Shown: one piece after another, positions 22,982-33,826 of the stretch
Position numbering within the stretch: position 1 is the first letter of the stretch
How the letters are laid out: each line of letters opens with the position of its first letter
Assembly (NCBI RefSeq): GCF_030411735.1
Contig: NW_026848146.1
Coordinates: forward strand, 186,001-250,000
Length of the DNA: 64,000 nucleotides
Origin: Phialemonium atrogriseum
Taxonomy: Eukaryota > Ascomycota > Sordariomycetes > Cephalothecales > Cephalothecaceae
Reading direction: 5' to 3'
Notes under the pieces: generated by a model
What the model was told of the DNA's origin: nothing
The model's database searches: none
The model's input: the letters and a program-made list of their open reading frames with translations, nothing else
Made by a program: the position numbers and the translations under genes

Positions 22982-23831
22982 CTTGTCGGGTCGTCGGCGA
23001 GTGGGGAGGAGGTTGTCTTTTTTCTGGCGGTGAGTGGATCGAGGTATCGATTGTATGGGCGATATGAGAAAGCGAGCTTGGGATTTTGGGAGGGTTGAAA
23101 GTGAACCAAAGCTAGACTTTGCTTGAGCTTGCTTTGAGCTGAGCTTAGCGATCCATAGTGCAATCAGCTTGAGGCTCCTTCTGGTAGAGCCTTAGAAAGC
23201 ACAGGCTTTTGTTAGCAGCTAGCTCGGTATATCACTCAGGCAACTAACATACTGTGGCGAGAGTTCTTTGAGAGAGCGTGGAAATCCGAAGTTGCTGTGC
23301 TCTTTATTTTGTACGTCGAAGCTAGATTTGGCTTATATGAGGAGGTGCCTACTTTTATTGGTGCAAGGATAGATACTTATGCAGTTAGTAATGCAGATGC
23401 CTGTAATTGCGGCGCTAGACTGGCACAGCTTGCTATTCAGACCAGGTAACAATAGGATGCCACCCACTAATTAGACAATGCCAGGAAACGGTGCAGTGCT
23501 CCGTAGAGGGGCTTTGACTGCGTCCATTACATCCAATCATCCATCACCTCCTGCCTACCTATTCAGACGGGTAGAAGACCAGAATCTCCAGTTGTAGCGC
23601 CAGCATATTCCTAACTTCCTGTCTACCTAGGGAATGGGTAGATCGACTTGAATATCAGCTACCAGGCGGCCAGCTCCCGGCTCCCCCATTACTGGCATCT
23701 CCCATAATCTATGGAACCTCGTTTATGACGAGTCTCTCACCTCGTCGCGCGCTGCTGGCGCCGATCTGACCTTTGAAGCCATCCAATCCCCCGATACCTT
23801 TTCGATTCCTATTCACCAACACGAATAAAAG
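22982..23831. promoter_or_regulatory. Divergent promoter region shared by TAF3 and TAF7
   Basis: This 850-base stretch lies between two outward-facing TFIID subunit genes. It contains repeated AGCTT/GAGCTTGC elements near 23120-23175 and several CTACCTA/TAGGTAG copies near 23565-23640. Co-regulation of the two genes is inferred only from the arrangement. Confidence 0.4.
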
Positions 23832-24923
23832 ATGGCCGAACCCCCTCAGACGAAGAGGAAGATTACCCTCAAGATTGGCGGCACCTCCTCAGGCGCGGCG
23901 ACGCCGACCGCGACGACTCCCAGTTCTGCTCTGCCGTTCGCAACCTCACCTGCCCCCGAGACCCCTTCCTCCGAGGGCGGCACAAAGATCAAGCTCAGCG
24001 TCGCCAGGAAGCCCCTGCCTTCGGCGCCCCCAGATGGAGCCCATCCAGCGGTTATGCCGCCGCCGCCGGTACCGATTCTACAAGAACCCAAGCCGTCCGT
24101 GAGGACAAAGACGGGGCGTATAACAAAACCGACAGCCAAGAAACGCGCTAAGGACGATACACTCGGTGACAAACATGGGGATGGGCCTCTTGTGAACGGG
24201 TCATCCACGACGGAGCCAAAGGCAAAGCGAATCAAGGTCCTCAAGACACCGATTCTGACCAGGCCGCCCACCCTAAAGCTCAAGAACGCGGGCAAGATAC
24301 CCTACCGCCCACCGGGGGATGGCTACGATTCTGAGGCTGAAGACGGAGAGGCCGATCCGATCATTGAGGAGCAATTCGTCTTGCGCATGCCACCTGGCGA
24401 GCACTGCGATTACATCCGCAAGGCTATCCAAGAGCGGAAGATTGGCCTCCCTCGGCATCAAGGAGGCGCCGACCTTTCGATGAAATGGGTCGATGACGAG
24501 GGTCGGCGGTGCATGGTTACCGTTCAAGGACAGAACTACGCCGCCGTTCTACTCGACCTGCCCACCATTACGGAGGCAATGAAGACCTGGGACAAGAAGT
24601 CTCTCATCAAGGCTGCGGACATCTGCCAGATGCTGCTGGTGTTTGAAAAGGTCAAGAACGAGGAGGAGGTGAGGCACGCGAAGCTCCCCAAGCTGGCCGA
24701 GCAGGGCTACAGATGGCCGCACGGTCTCACCCCACCAATGCACGACTGCATTCACAGGCGATTCCGGAAGCGCCTGAGCAAGCTGGAGATCCAGAACAAA
24801 GAAGCCGAAGTCGAGCGCTTGCTCAGGGCCGATAAGGAGGCTGCAAGCACGAGATGGGAGTTTGTCGACGACCGGCACCAGGCCAACGCGGCCGGCAGGG
24901 AAGATTCTCAACTGTACGAGGAG

Positions 24924-24970
<47 letters not shown>

Positions 24971-25526
24971 AGGAGGAGAGGAAGATGCGGAAGCAGACGC
25001 GGAAGGTGAGGCTGAGGACTACTTCGGCGACGGAGGCGCTATGGAGGCAGACCTGGACTTCGACGATGCGCTTCTCGAGGCCGAGTTCGAGGCCCAAGTC
25101 AGCGATGCAATGGCGGAGCCTCTTGACGCGGGCACCCCGACTCTGGGCGTCGGATTAGAAGTAGCCACGCCGACGACCCCGAACACGGCAACTCCGGCGG
25201 GCCAGACAGATGCAAGTGGCGCGGAGGAGGACGTCGACGTCGACGCCGACGCCGACGAGGACGAGGACGAGGAGGACGAATCAGAAGAGGACGAAGGCGA
25301 CCATGGCGACATCGACGAGGACGATGTGGACGGCGTCCGGCACGATGAGGTCACCGCCGTCCGCAACGAGATCGCGCACTTGAAGAAACAGCTCACGGAC
25401 CTCGAGGGGCAGCTCGCTAGAAGCGTGCAGCCCATGATGCAGAGACGCATTGAGCAGAATATCAAGAACCTCAAGGCCGAGGTCGAGTTGAAGAAGTCCT
25501 CCATCGGAGAGATGGACGACGATTAG
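23832..25526 (+). CDS. taf7: TFIID subunit 7 (TAF7, TAFII55 family)
   Basis: Subunit of TFIID that binds TAF1 and restrains its activity. The gene is a single exon of 564 residues. The first 150 residues are basic and Pro/Ser/Thr-rich with two KITLKIG/KIKLSV-like elements. The conserved TAFII55 domain covers about 175-330: EEQFVLRMPPGEHCDYIR, DLSMKWVDDEGRRCMVTVQG, AVLLDLPTITEAMKTWD and GYRWPHGLTPPMHDC. An almost pure Glu run (about 363-382) follows, then long Asp/Glu-rich stretches, including alternating Asp-Val/Asp-Ala codons near 25231-25260. A C-terminal coiled coil (about 515-560, LKKQLTDLEGQLA) ends the protein. No intron was found. The symbol follows the yeast/human TAF7 orthology. Confidence 0.93.
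24918..24977 (+). repeat. GAG/GAA trinucleotide run inside taf7
   Basis: A run of GAG and GAA codons encodes about 20 glutamates in a row. It is slippage-prone but frame-preserving. Confidence 0.9.
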
Positions 25527-25835
25527 CTTTAGGGATTACAACCCAATCTCGGTGGGCAAGGCGTTAGTTCCGGACTGCGTTCAGGAAGTCATTTACAGGA
25601 GTATTCTAGCTGTAGGATATGGACATGACCCGGTGCCAGAATGCTTCAGGGGCACAAGAGGAGCAGGGGCCTTTTCGGTGGAAAGCAGGAAGATATTTTA
25701 CAAAAGCAGTTCTCCCAATGGGAGGCTTAGCGTTAGGGCATTCTAAAGTGCCCGGGTTCCAAAAATATGATACATACAACAACATCCTATCTATCCCCGT
25801 CCCGTCCTGGCGATATGAGTACAGCTGTGTGATAT
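25527..25835. other. Intergenic between two converging genes
   Basis: These 309 bases hold the 3' flanks of taf7 and the mL54 gene. Nothing else is visible. Confidence 0.45.
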
Positions 25836-26587
25836 TTACATCGACTTCAAGTAGTTGGTCTCCTTGATCTTGGCCCTCCTCTCCTTCCTCATGGCCTTGC
25901 GTAGCTCCTCCCTCTTAGTCAAGGCGAGGATGGCGCCGTCGACGCTGCCGTCCTCGGCCGCGGGCAGGTTGATCGTCTGCTGCTGGAGGGGTATCTTAGG
26001 GGCCAGCGCCTCTAGGTCTCCCGAGGCCAGAATCTTCGCCTCCAGTATCCGCTGGCGCTTCGCCGCCAGCCGTCGCTGCTTCCTCGACTTGGCTGTGGAG
26101 AGAAAGGAAAGCCCAGGTTAGCTAATTGATACAACACGTTGACGACCCGCGTCGATAAGGGAGAGAAGAAAGGAAGGAAGGGGGGCGAGTGAAACATACA
26201 GAACTCGTCGCCGGCGGTCTCGTCCGCTTCCTCGGTCTTGGTCTGGACCTCGAGGCACCTCCACAGCCAGTCCGGGTATTCCTCGTCCGCGGCGGCGACG
26301 GGGTCGGCCTTGCCCTTGAGGTAGTTCAGGCCGGTGAGGATTGTTCCGGCGGGACAGGAGGACAGCGCCGCCTTCGACTCGGTTGCCGTCGCTGAGGATG
26401 ATGATGCGTCATCACCGCCGCCGGGCTTGGTCAGCGGTGTGCTGAGGTCGGGGATCTGCTGCGATGCCCCAGGTGGTGCTGCTGCCGGCGCGGCGTTGCG
26501 GAAGGCTATGCTGGTCGTGAATGTGCGAAGAGCCTGCGGCCGCTGGCTGAGGCCGGCGGCTCGCCTTAGACACGTCCGGCAGATCAT
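25836..26587 (-). CDS. mrpl37: Mitochondrial large-subunit ribosomal protein mL54 (MRPL37 type)
   Basis: Nuclear-encoded protein of the mitochondrial 54S ribosomal subunit. Exons 26587-26200 and 26092-25836 are joined in phase 1 (GDEFSKSRKQRRLAAKRQ), giving 214 residues. The N-terminus MICRTCLRRAAGLSQRPQAL is Arg/Ala-rich without acidic residues and fits a matrix-targeting presequence. The conserved mL54 core is at about 75-160: CPAGTILTGLNYLKGKADP and DEEYPDWLWRCLE, then the basic SRKQRRLAAKRQRILEAK. The C-terminal end is lysine/arginine-rich. The stop was read directly at 25836-25838. Length is in the range of fungal orthologues. Confidence 0.9.
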
Positions 26588-27046
26588 GGTTGGTGGTCAC
26601 ACGGCGGGGTGTGTGGCAGTTGCGTACTGGGGGAGTTGTTGCTTTTCGAGGTCTGTCGGCACCTTCAAGTATGTTGATAGAAAATTTATGGGGCGGGCGG
26701 CACGAGCCACCATGGCAGTTCAGATACCAACTTGCCAACCTACTAAACATGTGCTTATTGATAGAACGCAACACGCGCAATTTACGACCTACAAGTAGGA
26801 AATCTGCCAAAATACGACATGTAGAACAGTTGGATGCAATTTTGAAAATTTGAAATGTCCGATTGGGTACATTGGATCGGTATATGTACAGTTGGGGTGG
26901 CTTCCGCTTGACCTCCGCCCCTGTATATCAGCACCCTCATGCACTGCAATTGCAGCCCTGCTGTTGCTCTCGCCTCGACCGTCCGAGAGATGCCTCATAA
27001 AAAGCCAATTCGAAATGCTTTATACTCCAGTAACCTCCAATTCCAT
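26588..27046. promoter_or_regulatory. mL54 promoter region / 3' flank of complex I subunit gene
   Basis: These 459 bases lie between two minus-strand genes for mitochondrial proteins. I see no gene in them. Confidence 0.4.
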
Positions 27047-27486
27047 TCATTCCTGTTTCGAAATGTAGTTCTGTTGCTCAAACAGATAACCCTTCACCTG
27101 GCCGGTCTTGAGAAGTTGCAGGTACCGTTCTGTGATTGTCAGTCAAAATACGCTCCATTAATCAATTCCCATTCTCTCCGGCGTGGTCGAGAACAGTTCA
27201 ACTGAGATTGCAACTCCAATTGGTTGCAATTCGTCACAGGGTCGGGTCAAGCAGACTGACCTCGCAAATGGCCGCATTTCTCCAGATGGTTGACCCCTTC
27301 CCGGTAGTAACACTTGCTAAGCTCCTCCCGTACTAGACGCCCCATCATGACTTGTACCCACTGCTCCCTGATGATTGCATCTTGGGCCTGCTTCAAGCGC
27401 TTGTTGTCGTCGTAGTCGACACCGTCGAAGGTTGGGGGCACGGTCGGCTTCTTGGCCAGGAAGGCGGCAGATTCGGGTGTCGGCAT
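27047..27486 (-). CDS. nuo-12.3: NADH:ubiquinone oxidoreductase subunit, NDUFB10 type (12.3 kDa)
   Basis: Accessory subunit of respiratory complex I in the mitochondrial inner membrane. Exons 27486-27261 and 27129-27047 encode 102 residues, the length I know for Neurospora NUO-12.3. The open reading frame starts MPTPESAAFLAKKPTVPP and continues with FDGVDYDDNKRLKQAQDAI, REQWVQVMMGRLVREELSKC and GVNHLEKCGHLRERYLQLL. The phase-1 junction at HLR-E restores the family sequence. A charged C-terminus (KGYLFEQQNYISKQE) ends it. The paired cysteines expected in NDUFB10 relatives are at least partly present (KCYYREGVNHLEKC). The intron donor is GTCAGT. The gene is head-to-head with the nucleolin-like gene. 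Confidence 0.88.
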
Positions 27487-27984
27487 CTTGGGCGTAGGCT
27501 GTGACCTTAAAAAATATCTTCGACGTAGTCCGGGACCAGGCGCTCGCGCTGATGTGGCAGAGTGCAGAGGACGCGGGGGAAGTTCCAATGCCTTGGAACA
27601 ACGATCAGTTGATGTCTGAGCTTTGGATGCTTCCAGTTGAGCTTCCGAAATTGCCGCCTTGATATCCAGGCACCAAAAATAGCCTATCCGTACGGCTGCA
27701 GCCCCCACCTCGGTACCTAGGTACAGACAGACACTTTCCATCCTACCTATCCGCGCCAAGTGATCATTGAAGTAAATTTTTGCTCCTCACCGCCTTGGGT
27801 CCCCACCTGTGAAGAAAAAAATCTAGGTTTTTTTCCTAGCTCTCGAGACGAACCCAGCCTCCCAACCGCCTATATCAACTGCCCACCCCGAATTGTAAAG
27901 TTGAATTTTCGTCCCTCCAACACCACCTTTCACCCCCAAAATAAATCCAGTCCATCTCAATCCATCCTCCATAACATCTTCATC
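27487..27984. promoter_or_regulatory. Divergent promoter region (complex I subunit / nucleolin-like gene)
   Basis: These 498 bases separate two outward-facing genes. A perfect palindrome-like GGTACCTAGGTAC is at 27712-27724. The final 60 bases before 27985 are CA/CT-rich, as in highly expressed fungal leaders. Confidence 0.45.
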
Positions 27985-29510
27985 ATGGGTAAAGTCAAGG
28001 ATATCAAGAGCAAGTCCAAGGGCTCTGCCAAACCCGTCGCCGCTGCCAAACCTGCTGGTGTCACCAAGTCGGCCAACAGCCCGGCGGTCCAGTCCAAGAA
28101 ATTGGCCAAGGACATCGCCAACAAGGCTGTGAACGGAAAGGAGAAGAAGAGCAAGAAGGTTGAAGTCTCCTCGTCCGAGGACGATTCTGACGACTCCGAG
28201 TCTGACTCGGCCTCCGAGGATGGCTCTGACGACTCCGAGTCCGACTCTGCTTCCGACTCGTCGGAGCCTAAGAAGGTGAAGACGGCTGCCAAGACCAACG
28301 GAAAGGCCAAGGCCGCCCCCAAGATTGCCGCCGAGGAGAGCTCTGATTCTTCCGACTCCTCCTCCGACGAGGAGGAGACCGAAGCCAAGCCTGTCAAGGC
28401 CAACGGCAAGGCAAAGGCCGATGCCGATGCAAGCGTAAGTGACCATAGCTACTACTCTCCCCTGGATGTACATATATATTAACCTCGTCGTTCAGTCATC
28501 CGATGACTCAGAAGATGACTCCGATGATTCGGCATCCGACTCTGACGCATCCGAAGCCTCTTCTGAGACGGGCTCTAAGGCTGAGGCCCCGTCCAAGAAG
28601 CGTAAGGCTGAGGATGAGGCTGAGGAGGAGGCCGAGGCCCCGGCCAAGAAGACCAAGACCGAGGACGAGTCTGAGGACAAGCCCCTCACCCTCTTCGTTG
28701 GCAACCTCACCTGGAATATCGATGATGACGCTCTGTTCGAGGAGTTCAAGGGCTTCGGCGATCTCGCCAGCGCTCGCGTTATCACTGACCGGAACACCGG
28801 CAGGTCCCGTGGCTTCGGCTACGTCGACTTCACCACGCCCGACGCCGCACAGAAGGCTTACGACGAGAAGAACGGCGAGTTGCTTGACGGCCGCGACATG
28901 AGACTGGACTTCGCCCAGAAGCGTGCCAACAACGACGCCGCCAACGGTGGCCGCCCGGCTTCCTTCGACCGTGCGAAGCAGCATGGCGATGTGATCAGCC
29001 CCGAGAGTGATACCCTCTTCGTGGCCAACATCCCGTGGAGCGCTGATGAGGACGCCATCTCTGCCTTCTTCAACGACGTTTGCAAGGTCCAGAGCCTGCG
29101 GCTCCCAACTGACCAGTGAGTTTCTGCAATCCGCTCCTACACATAACGTCCTTGATAATTCTGACACACTTCCTAGGACAACTGGTCAGCCAAAGGGCTT
29201 CGGCTATGTCTCTTTCCATTCCATCGAGGATGCGAAGACTGCCTTCGAGGCCAAGAACGGGGAGTTCCTCAATGGCCGGGCCGTCCGCTTGGACTTTGCC
29301 AAGCCTCGTGACCCGAACAGCGGCGGTGGTGGCGGCGGTGGCTGGGGCGGAGACCGTGGTGGTGGTGGTTTCGGCCGTGGTGGTGGTGGGCGAGGAGGCG
29401 GCCGTGGTGGTGGTGGCCGTGGTGGTGGCCGTGGCCGTGGCGGAGACCGTGGTGGTTTCAGCCGTGGCGGCGGTGGTGGTGGCTTCCAGGGCAAGAAGAT
29501 CACCTTCTAA
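27985..29510 (+). CDS. Nucleolin-like protein (Nsr1/Gar2 family)
   Basis: Nucleolar RNA-binding protein needed for pre-rRNA processing and small-subunit assembly in yeasts. Exons 27985-28434, 28496-29115 and 29177-29510 give 467 residues. The N-terminal 200 residues alternate Lys-rich blocks with Ser/Asp/Glu tracts (SDSASEDGSDDSESDSASDS type) that are likely casein kinase 2 sites. RRM1 is at about 213-290, with LFVGNL and RGFGYVDF. RRM2 is at about 318-397, with LFVANI and KGFGYVSF. Residues 398-467 are a Gly/Arg RGG tail with few other residues, ending FQGKKITF. Both introns join family-consistent sequence (DASSSDDSEDD, LPTDQTTGQPKGFGY). It matches yeast Nsr1 and fission-yeast Gar2 in architecture. 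Confidence 0.93.
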
Positions 29511-30280
29511 GGTGGCCAGCCGCACATGTTTCCATTGTCCATCGTCCCTGAGGGCTCTTGTCGGACACAATAGTGGGCTTCGAGTGGGTTGTCGGCTTTG
29601 AAAACTTACACTCCTTCCAGGAGTAGTGGGCTTCCGAGAGAAAACACTTCTAGCAAGGAGTGCGATACACCCGAGGGCTTGATACTATCCGTGGCAAGCT
29701 GGTTGCTCTTTGACAGCTCGCCGAGACCATGTGGGCTCATCGACTTCGCGTCGATCTGACACACCAAGATGGGTTACCTTGTCGCTGTGGGTTTCGCGGT
29801 TTCCGCAGGCTCCGAGGGCTTCGACATAGAAGTTGGGATGAACCTCCTTATGTCCCCCCGTGGACATCTTGGAGTGGACCAAGCTTCACGTCACCGCTGC
29901 TTTCCGAGGGTTTACCGAGGGCGTCCAAAAGTATCGTTTCATCTGCGCTTAGCGCATACCTAGTTGCTCATGAGGGTTGGCTTTTCCCCTTTTCTTTCCA
30001 GACACTTAAGCTGGCATTATCTGCTGGCACTCGACTCCGGCCGGTAAGTACCACCATATACCCCACGGTAGTCTAGTATCGCAGTCGTCTGGTCCATACA
30101 TAGCCTGGAGGATAGATATAATTGTACGGTTACGGTCTACGGTACGGAAATACATACTGAAATTACATCCCTAAGCCATCCATTCAACCGTGTGTCGCAT
30201 GGGAGCGATTGTGATGTTCGAATGCGACCTGAACCAACATAATACCCCTCTGATTTATATACTATACTATGTATGTACTA
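29511..30280. other. Intergenic between two converging genes
   Basis: This 770-base stretch holds the 3' flanks of the nucleolin-like gene and the exchanger gene. The element GAGGGCTT recurs several times between 29545 and 29935 without regular spacing. No gene is visible. Confidence 0.45.
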
Positions 30281-33200
30281 TCATGCCACGTCCGACCACA
30301 CTCCCGTCATCTCGACCACGAGGTTGATAATTGTACTTAGCGTCCAAATGGCTATCAAGCCCCACCCTATCTTCCTGCTCATGACCCATTTATTCGACGG
30401 CACGGCAATGAGCAGCACGATGAGCGTGAGCAGCACGGTGACGGCCGAGATCAGCAGCGTGCCGCCGACCTGTATATGGTACGGCTTGTAGCGTATGGGT
30501 GAGTCCGGGTGCCTCTCGTGGTCCTTGTTCGCCGCCTTGATCGTCATCCACGCGCCCCCGATCCCCACGCCGAGCAGGATGTTTAGCATGGGTCCACCGA
30601 AGCACGCAGCCCTTTTTGGTTCTCGTGAGTCAGTGTTCTTCACCACACATTGTGACAGGCAGATATAATGAATGGATGGATGGATGAACTTACAGCGCCA
30701 TGACCGGATAGCCCAGGCGGGCCACGGTAATGTCGGCAACGAGGTCGCCCAGGGAGTTGCCGACGGCGAATATGGTGAGGCCGAGGATGGCCTCGGAGAT
30801 GCTCAGGATCACGCCGAAGGTTTTGAGGACGCCGACGACCTCGCCGGCGACGGTGGAGATCCAGGCGATGCTGATGACGAAGCCCAGGAAGCAGAGGAGG
30901 AAGTGGTATTTCGGCTTCTTGTGCGGCGAGGTGGTCATGAGGACGGCCAGCATGACCAGGGAGACGAGGAGCGAGTAGAGGATCGACCTCAGCAGCGCCC
31001 AGCCGGGCTGGTCGACGTCTTCGCGCACGTTGGCCCAGAGGATGAAGACGACGAAGAGGGGCCCGGTGAAGATTTGCAGCGCAACGAGCCACCTGTTCCA
31101 TCCGGCAGGACCCTCCGTCGAGGTGACGGAGCGACCGGGTTCCAGACTTGGGGAGGGCTTCGGTCGCTGATGGTTGGCCATCTCAGCCTGCGCACCAATA
31201 TCTGGGATGAGCGACTCGGTCGGTTGTCGAGATCTGAGGGGGACCAAGGCCGGGGACGTGTTTACGGATGGCTGGAATATAGAGGTCATTGTACTGCGGC
31301 GGTATCGTTGCCATTCTGTCTCGGGCTCAATGGTCCCATCCTGCTCCACAACTACTGGTGGAACGGTATCCCCGCCCACCCGAATCTCGGGCGGGTTGAT
31401 TATTGCACCATCCTCCGATTCGTCATCGTGGTCGTGCTCGGTCTCGACAATCGGCAATGTGGTGACCAGAACGAAAATGCTTGGGACGGATATGATGCTA
31501 ACCGTCCTGTCCCAGAAAGTCTTGTCTCTCCAGCCTTGCAAGGTTGGGAAGAGAGTCTCCCAGAGGACGTGAGGAGGGGGTAAAAACCTGTACGGCCACC
31601 AGTTGACTGGCTTTGGGGATTCGTCGTAGTCATCAAGGCCAAGACCGGCAATCGAGGAATGCCGCTCTACGGCGGGATGGGGTAGCATGAAGGCGGATGG
31701 GTGCCCTGAGACATTGGGCGTCATCGGCATGGGGGATTCGGATATTGCTGGGAAGGGCGACAACGAGGGTGACGACTGGCAACTTGATCCCCTCGAAGGG
31801 CTGGGAATCTGGAGTCGTAAATGAGGAGGCGGCCCTGGCGACTGTGGTTGTTGTTGTGCCGCCTGAGGTTCTGCTAGGTGACGTGCGGGGATAGGAGAGA
31901 GCCGCCCGTCGATGGATGTCGCTCCGGGGCTTGCAAATCGAGGGGTTGTAAATCGAGGCGGACTCGAGGGCCTGACCAGCAGTTCAGGACGAGGCAACCC
32001 GGAGTTATCCAGATTCAGAGGCGCGTTCCCTGACGATAGGGCACGCTCTCTCCGATCAAAGGGGATACCCCTAGAAGCATGGTGGAGCGATGCAGATGGC
32101 TGTGCGGGGGGTCCATGGGGTCCATCAACCGATCGGTTGTCTGAGTATGATCTTCCGGGCAGCGGCGTCAGATGCATGTTTCTGGCCTTCTGTAAAGAAG
32201 CCAGAACGGATCTGAATTCCAAAGCACCAACCAAGCTGGGCCGGATTGGCGTGATGGTGGTGTTGCTTCTCCCCCAGCGTGGCCGCATCACGCGCATGCT
32301 GCTAGTCATCTCCGCGGCAACATGCCGTCCTCGTTCATCATCCTCATCGTCCGGGGCTTGAGACATTGCAGAATCTGGCTCAAGCAAGGAGGCGCGCTCG
32401 AGGGCACTAATGTCAGGTGTCTCTGCGGCAGGTGACCGATGGCCAACGGGCGCAGTGTCCTCCTCCTCCTCATCGTCGCGATACGGTTCTAGCTCGTCGG
32501 TTTCCTGTCCGGTCACCCCATAGAAGTGGCCTCGAGAAACGTTCTCTCTCATGCGCCTCCTGCTCCTGCGCGCCGAGAGCCAGTGCCACCCGACAACGAC
32601 GAAGACGTAGAAAACGTAGAAGCCGATCATGACGCAGCACTCCCACAGATGGAGTGCGCCGTCCGCGAGGAAGACCATGGTGAAACTGACAGCAGCGATG
32701 AAGAAGCATATGTCCCGAATGAACGACTTCTTGCTGACCTTGAACTCGCGGACGAGGGCCATGGAGCCCCCGACAACGGCAGTGATGAAGCCAGCCGCTC
32801 CTATCAGCTCGCCAACCGCCATGCTGCCGCTATTGGAACCCATCGCAGCAAATGTGCTGAAGACGTCGGGGGAACCATTGCCGAGGGCAAGGAAAGTGAC
32901 ACCCGCTAAGCTCTCACTGAGACCCAGGATTGTGGCAATGGTGCTCAGGTTGACAGTGAAAAAGTCACTGGCAGCAATTCCTATCGTCGTGAACAGTAGG
33001 CCTAGCCAGGCGACCATGACCACGAATGCGACTGGCCGCGCATTGCCTAGGGTGCAGTAATAGAGAGTGAGGTACGGCAGGAGGCCGGCTTCATCATCTT
33101 GACAATAAGCCAGGACAAAAGCGCACTGGTCCTCGGCATGGTGGACATCGTGGCATTCTGGCTCGGCCGATCTCGAATGAAGGAGAGGCGATTCATTTCG

Positions 33201-33320
33201 GCTACTCGAGACGCTTCCTCGCAGAAACAACGCATATGTCGCTATCAAGGTAATGAGGAGCGTTGACACTACAAACGGTCGCCCGCTTAGTTTGCGTCGT
33301 CTGAGGTGGGACGCCGACAT
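30281..33320 (-). CDS. Sodium/calcium exchanger family protein (NCLX/Ecm27-like)
   Basis: Cation/Ca2+ exchanger with two alpha-repeats; related proteins are human NCLX and yeast Ecm27. Membrane location is not readable with certainty. Exons 33320-30694 and 30611-30281 give 985 residues. Residues about 15-35 form a first hydrophobic helix. Alpha-repeat 1 contains LSESLAGVTFLALGNGSPDV (GNGSPD 147-152). Alpha-repeat 2 contains SEAILGLTIFAVGNSLGDLV (GNSLGD 854-859) and continues across the splice junction into AACFGGPMLNILLGVG. Between the two membrane halves lies a hydrophilic Pro/Ser-rich loop of roughly 400 residues. The ATG at 33320 (MSASHLRRR) was chosen; the frame stays open to a TTG at 33368 but has no earlier ATG. 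The gene is head-to-head with CAP-H. Confidence 0.87.
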
Positions 33321-33826
33321 TCTGAGATTATGACATCGCGGAGACAGCCGGAATGATGGAGTGGTCAATCCAATAGATATGAAGCTAAGATCGATGATTT
33401 AAACAACATGTACTGCGTATATGAGATGTTAGATAGTTGGGATAAGAGCTCGCGTGCCTTGATGTGACGGATATATGTACTATGGTATAAGATGGTATTC
33501 CCCCATCAGCTCTCCCTAATCTGGATATGATGGCGTAATTGTGCACGTTGCCTCTCGCCCCGCCCTACTCAGCCCTCTGCCCCTTTTAATAGGGAAACCT
33601 TCTGATATGCAGCCAGCCCTGATTCGCCAGTCACCCTACCCCACCCCCAACCCAAGCTCCTGTTTAGTTCGGTATCTGCACGTGCCGATCGGCCGCCACC
33701 AATGTTGGCGCGCTCAGAAGTAAACAAAAACACTGAACCTCGCTCCTAAGCACCGAAGGTGTGAACTGCGAACTGCGAACTGCGAACTGCGAACCATCCC
33801 AACATCAGAAGTACAACATCAACAAA
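33321..33826. promoter_or_regulatory. Divergent promoter region (exchanger / condensin CAP-H)
   Basis: These 506 bases lie between two outward-facing genes. The last 65 bases contain four exact copies of a heptamer directly in front of the CAP-H start (separate entry). Confidence 0.45.
33763..33794 (+). repeat. Heptanucleotide tandem repeat in the CAP-H leader
   Basis: Four perfect copies of GAACTGC plus a partial fifth lie 33-64 bases upstream of the CAP-H ATG, so probably in the 5' leader. Confidence 0.9.

Noticed and set aside
24549..25097. Minus-strand open frame rich in Leu/Phe opposite taf7
   Set aside because: It is the antisense reading of the Glu-codon run, which always gives Leu/Phe/Ser-rich shadows.
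33321..33368. Upstream extension of the exchanger protein
   Set aside because: The extension begins with TTG and adds 16 residues with no ATG; the ATG at 33320 is the natural start.
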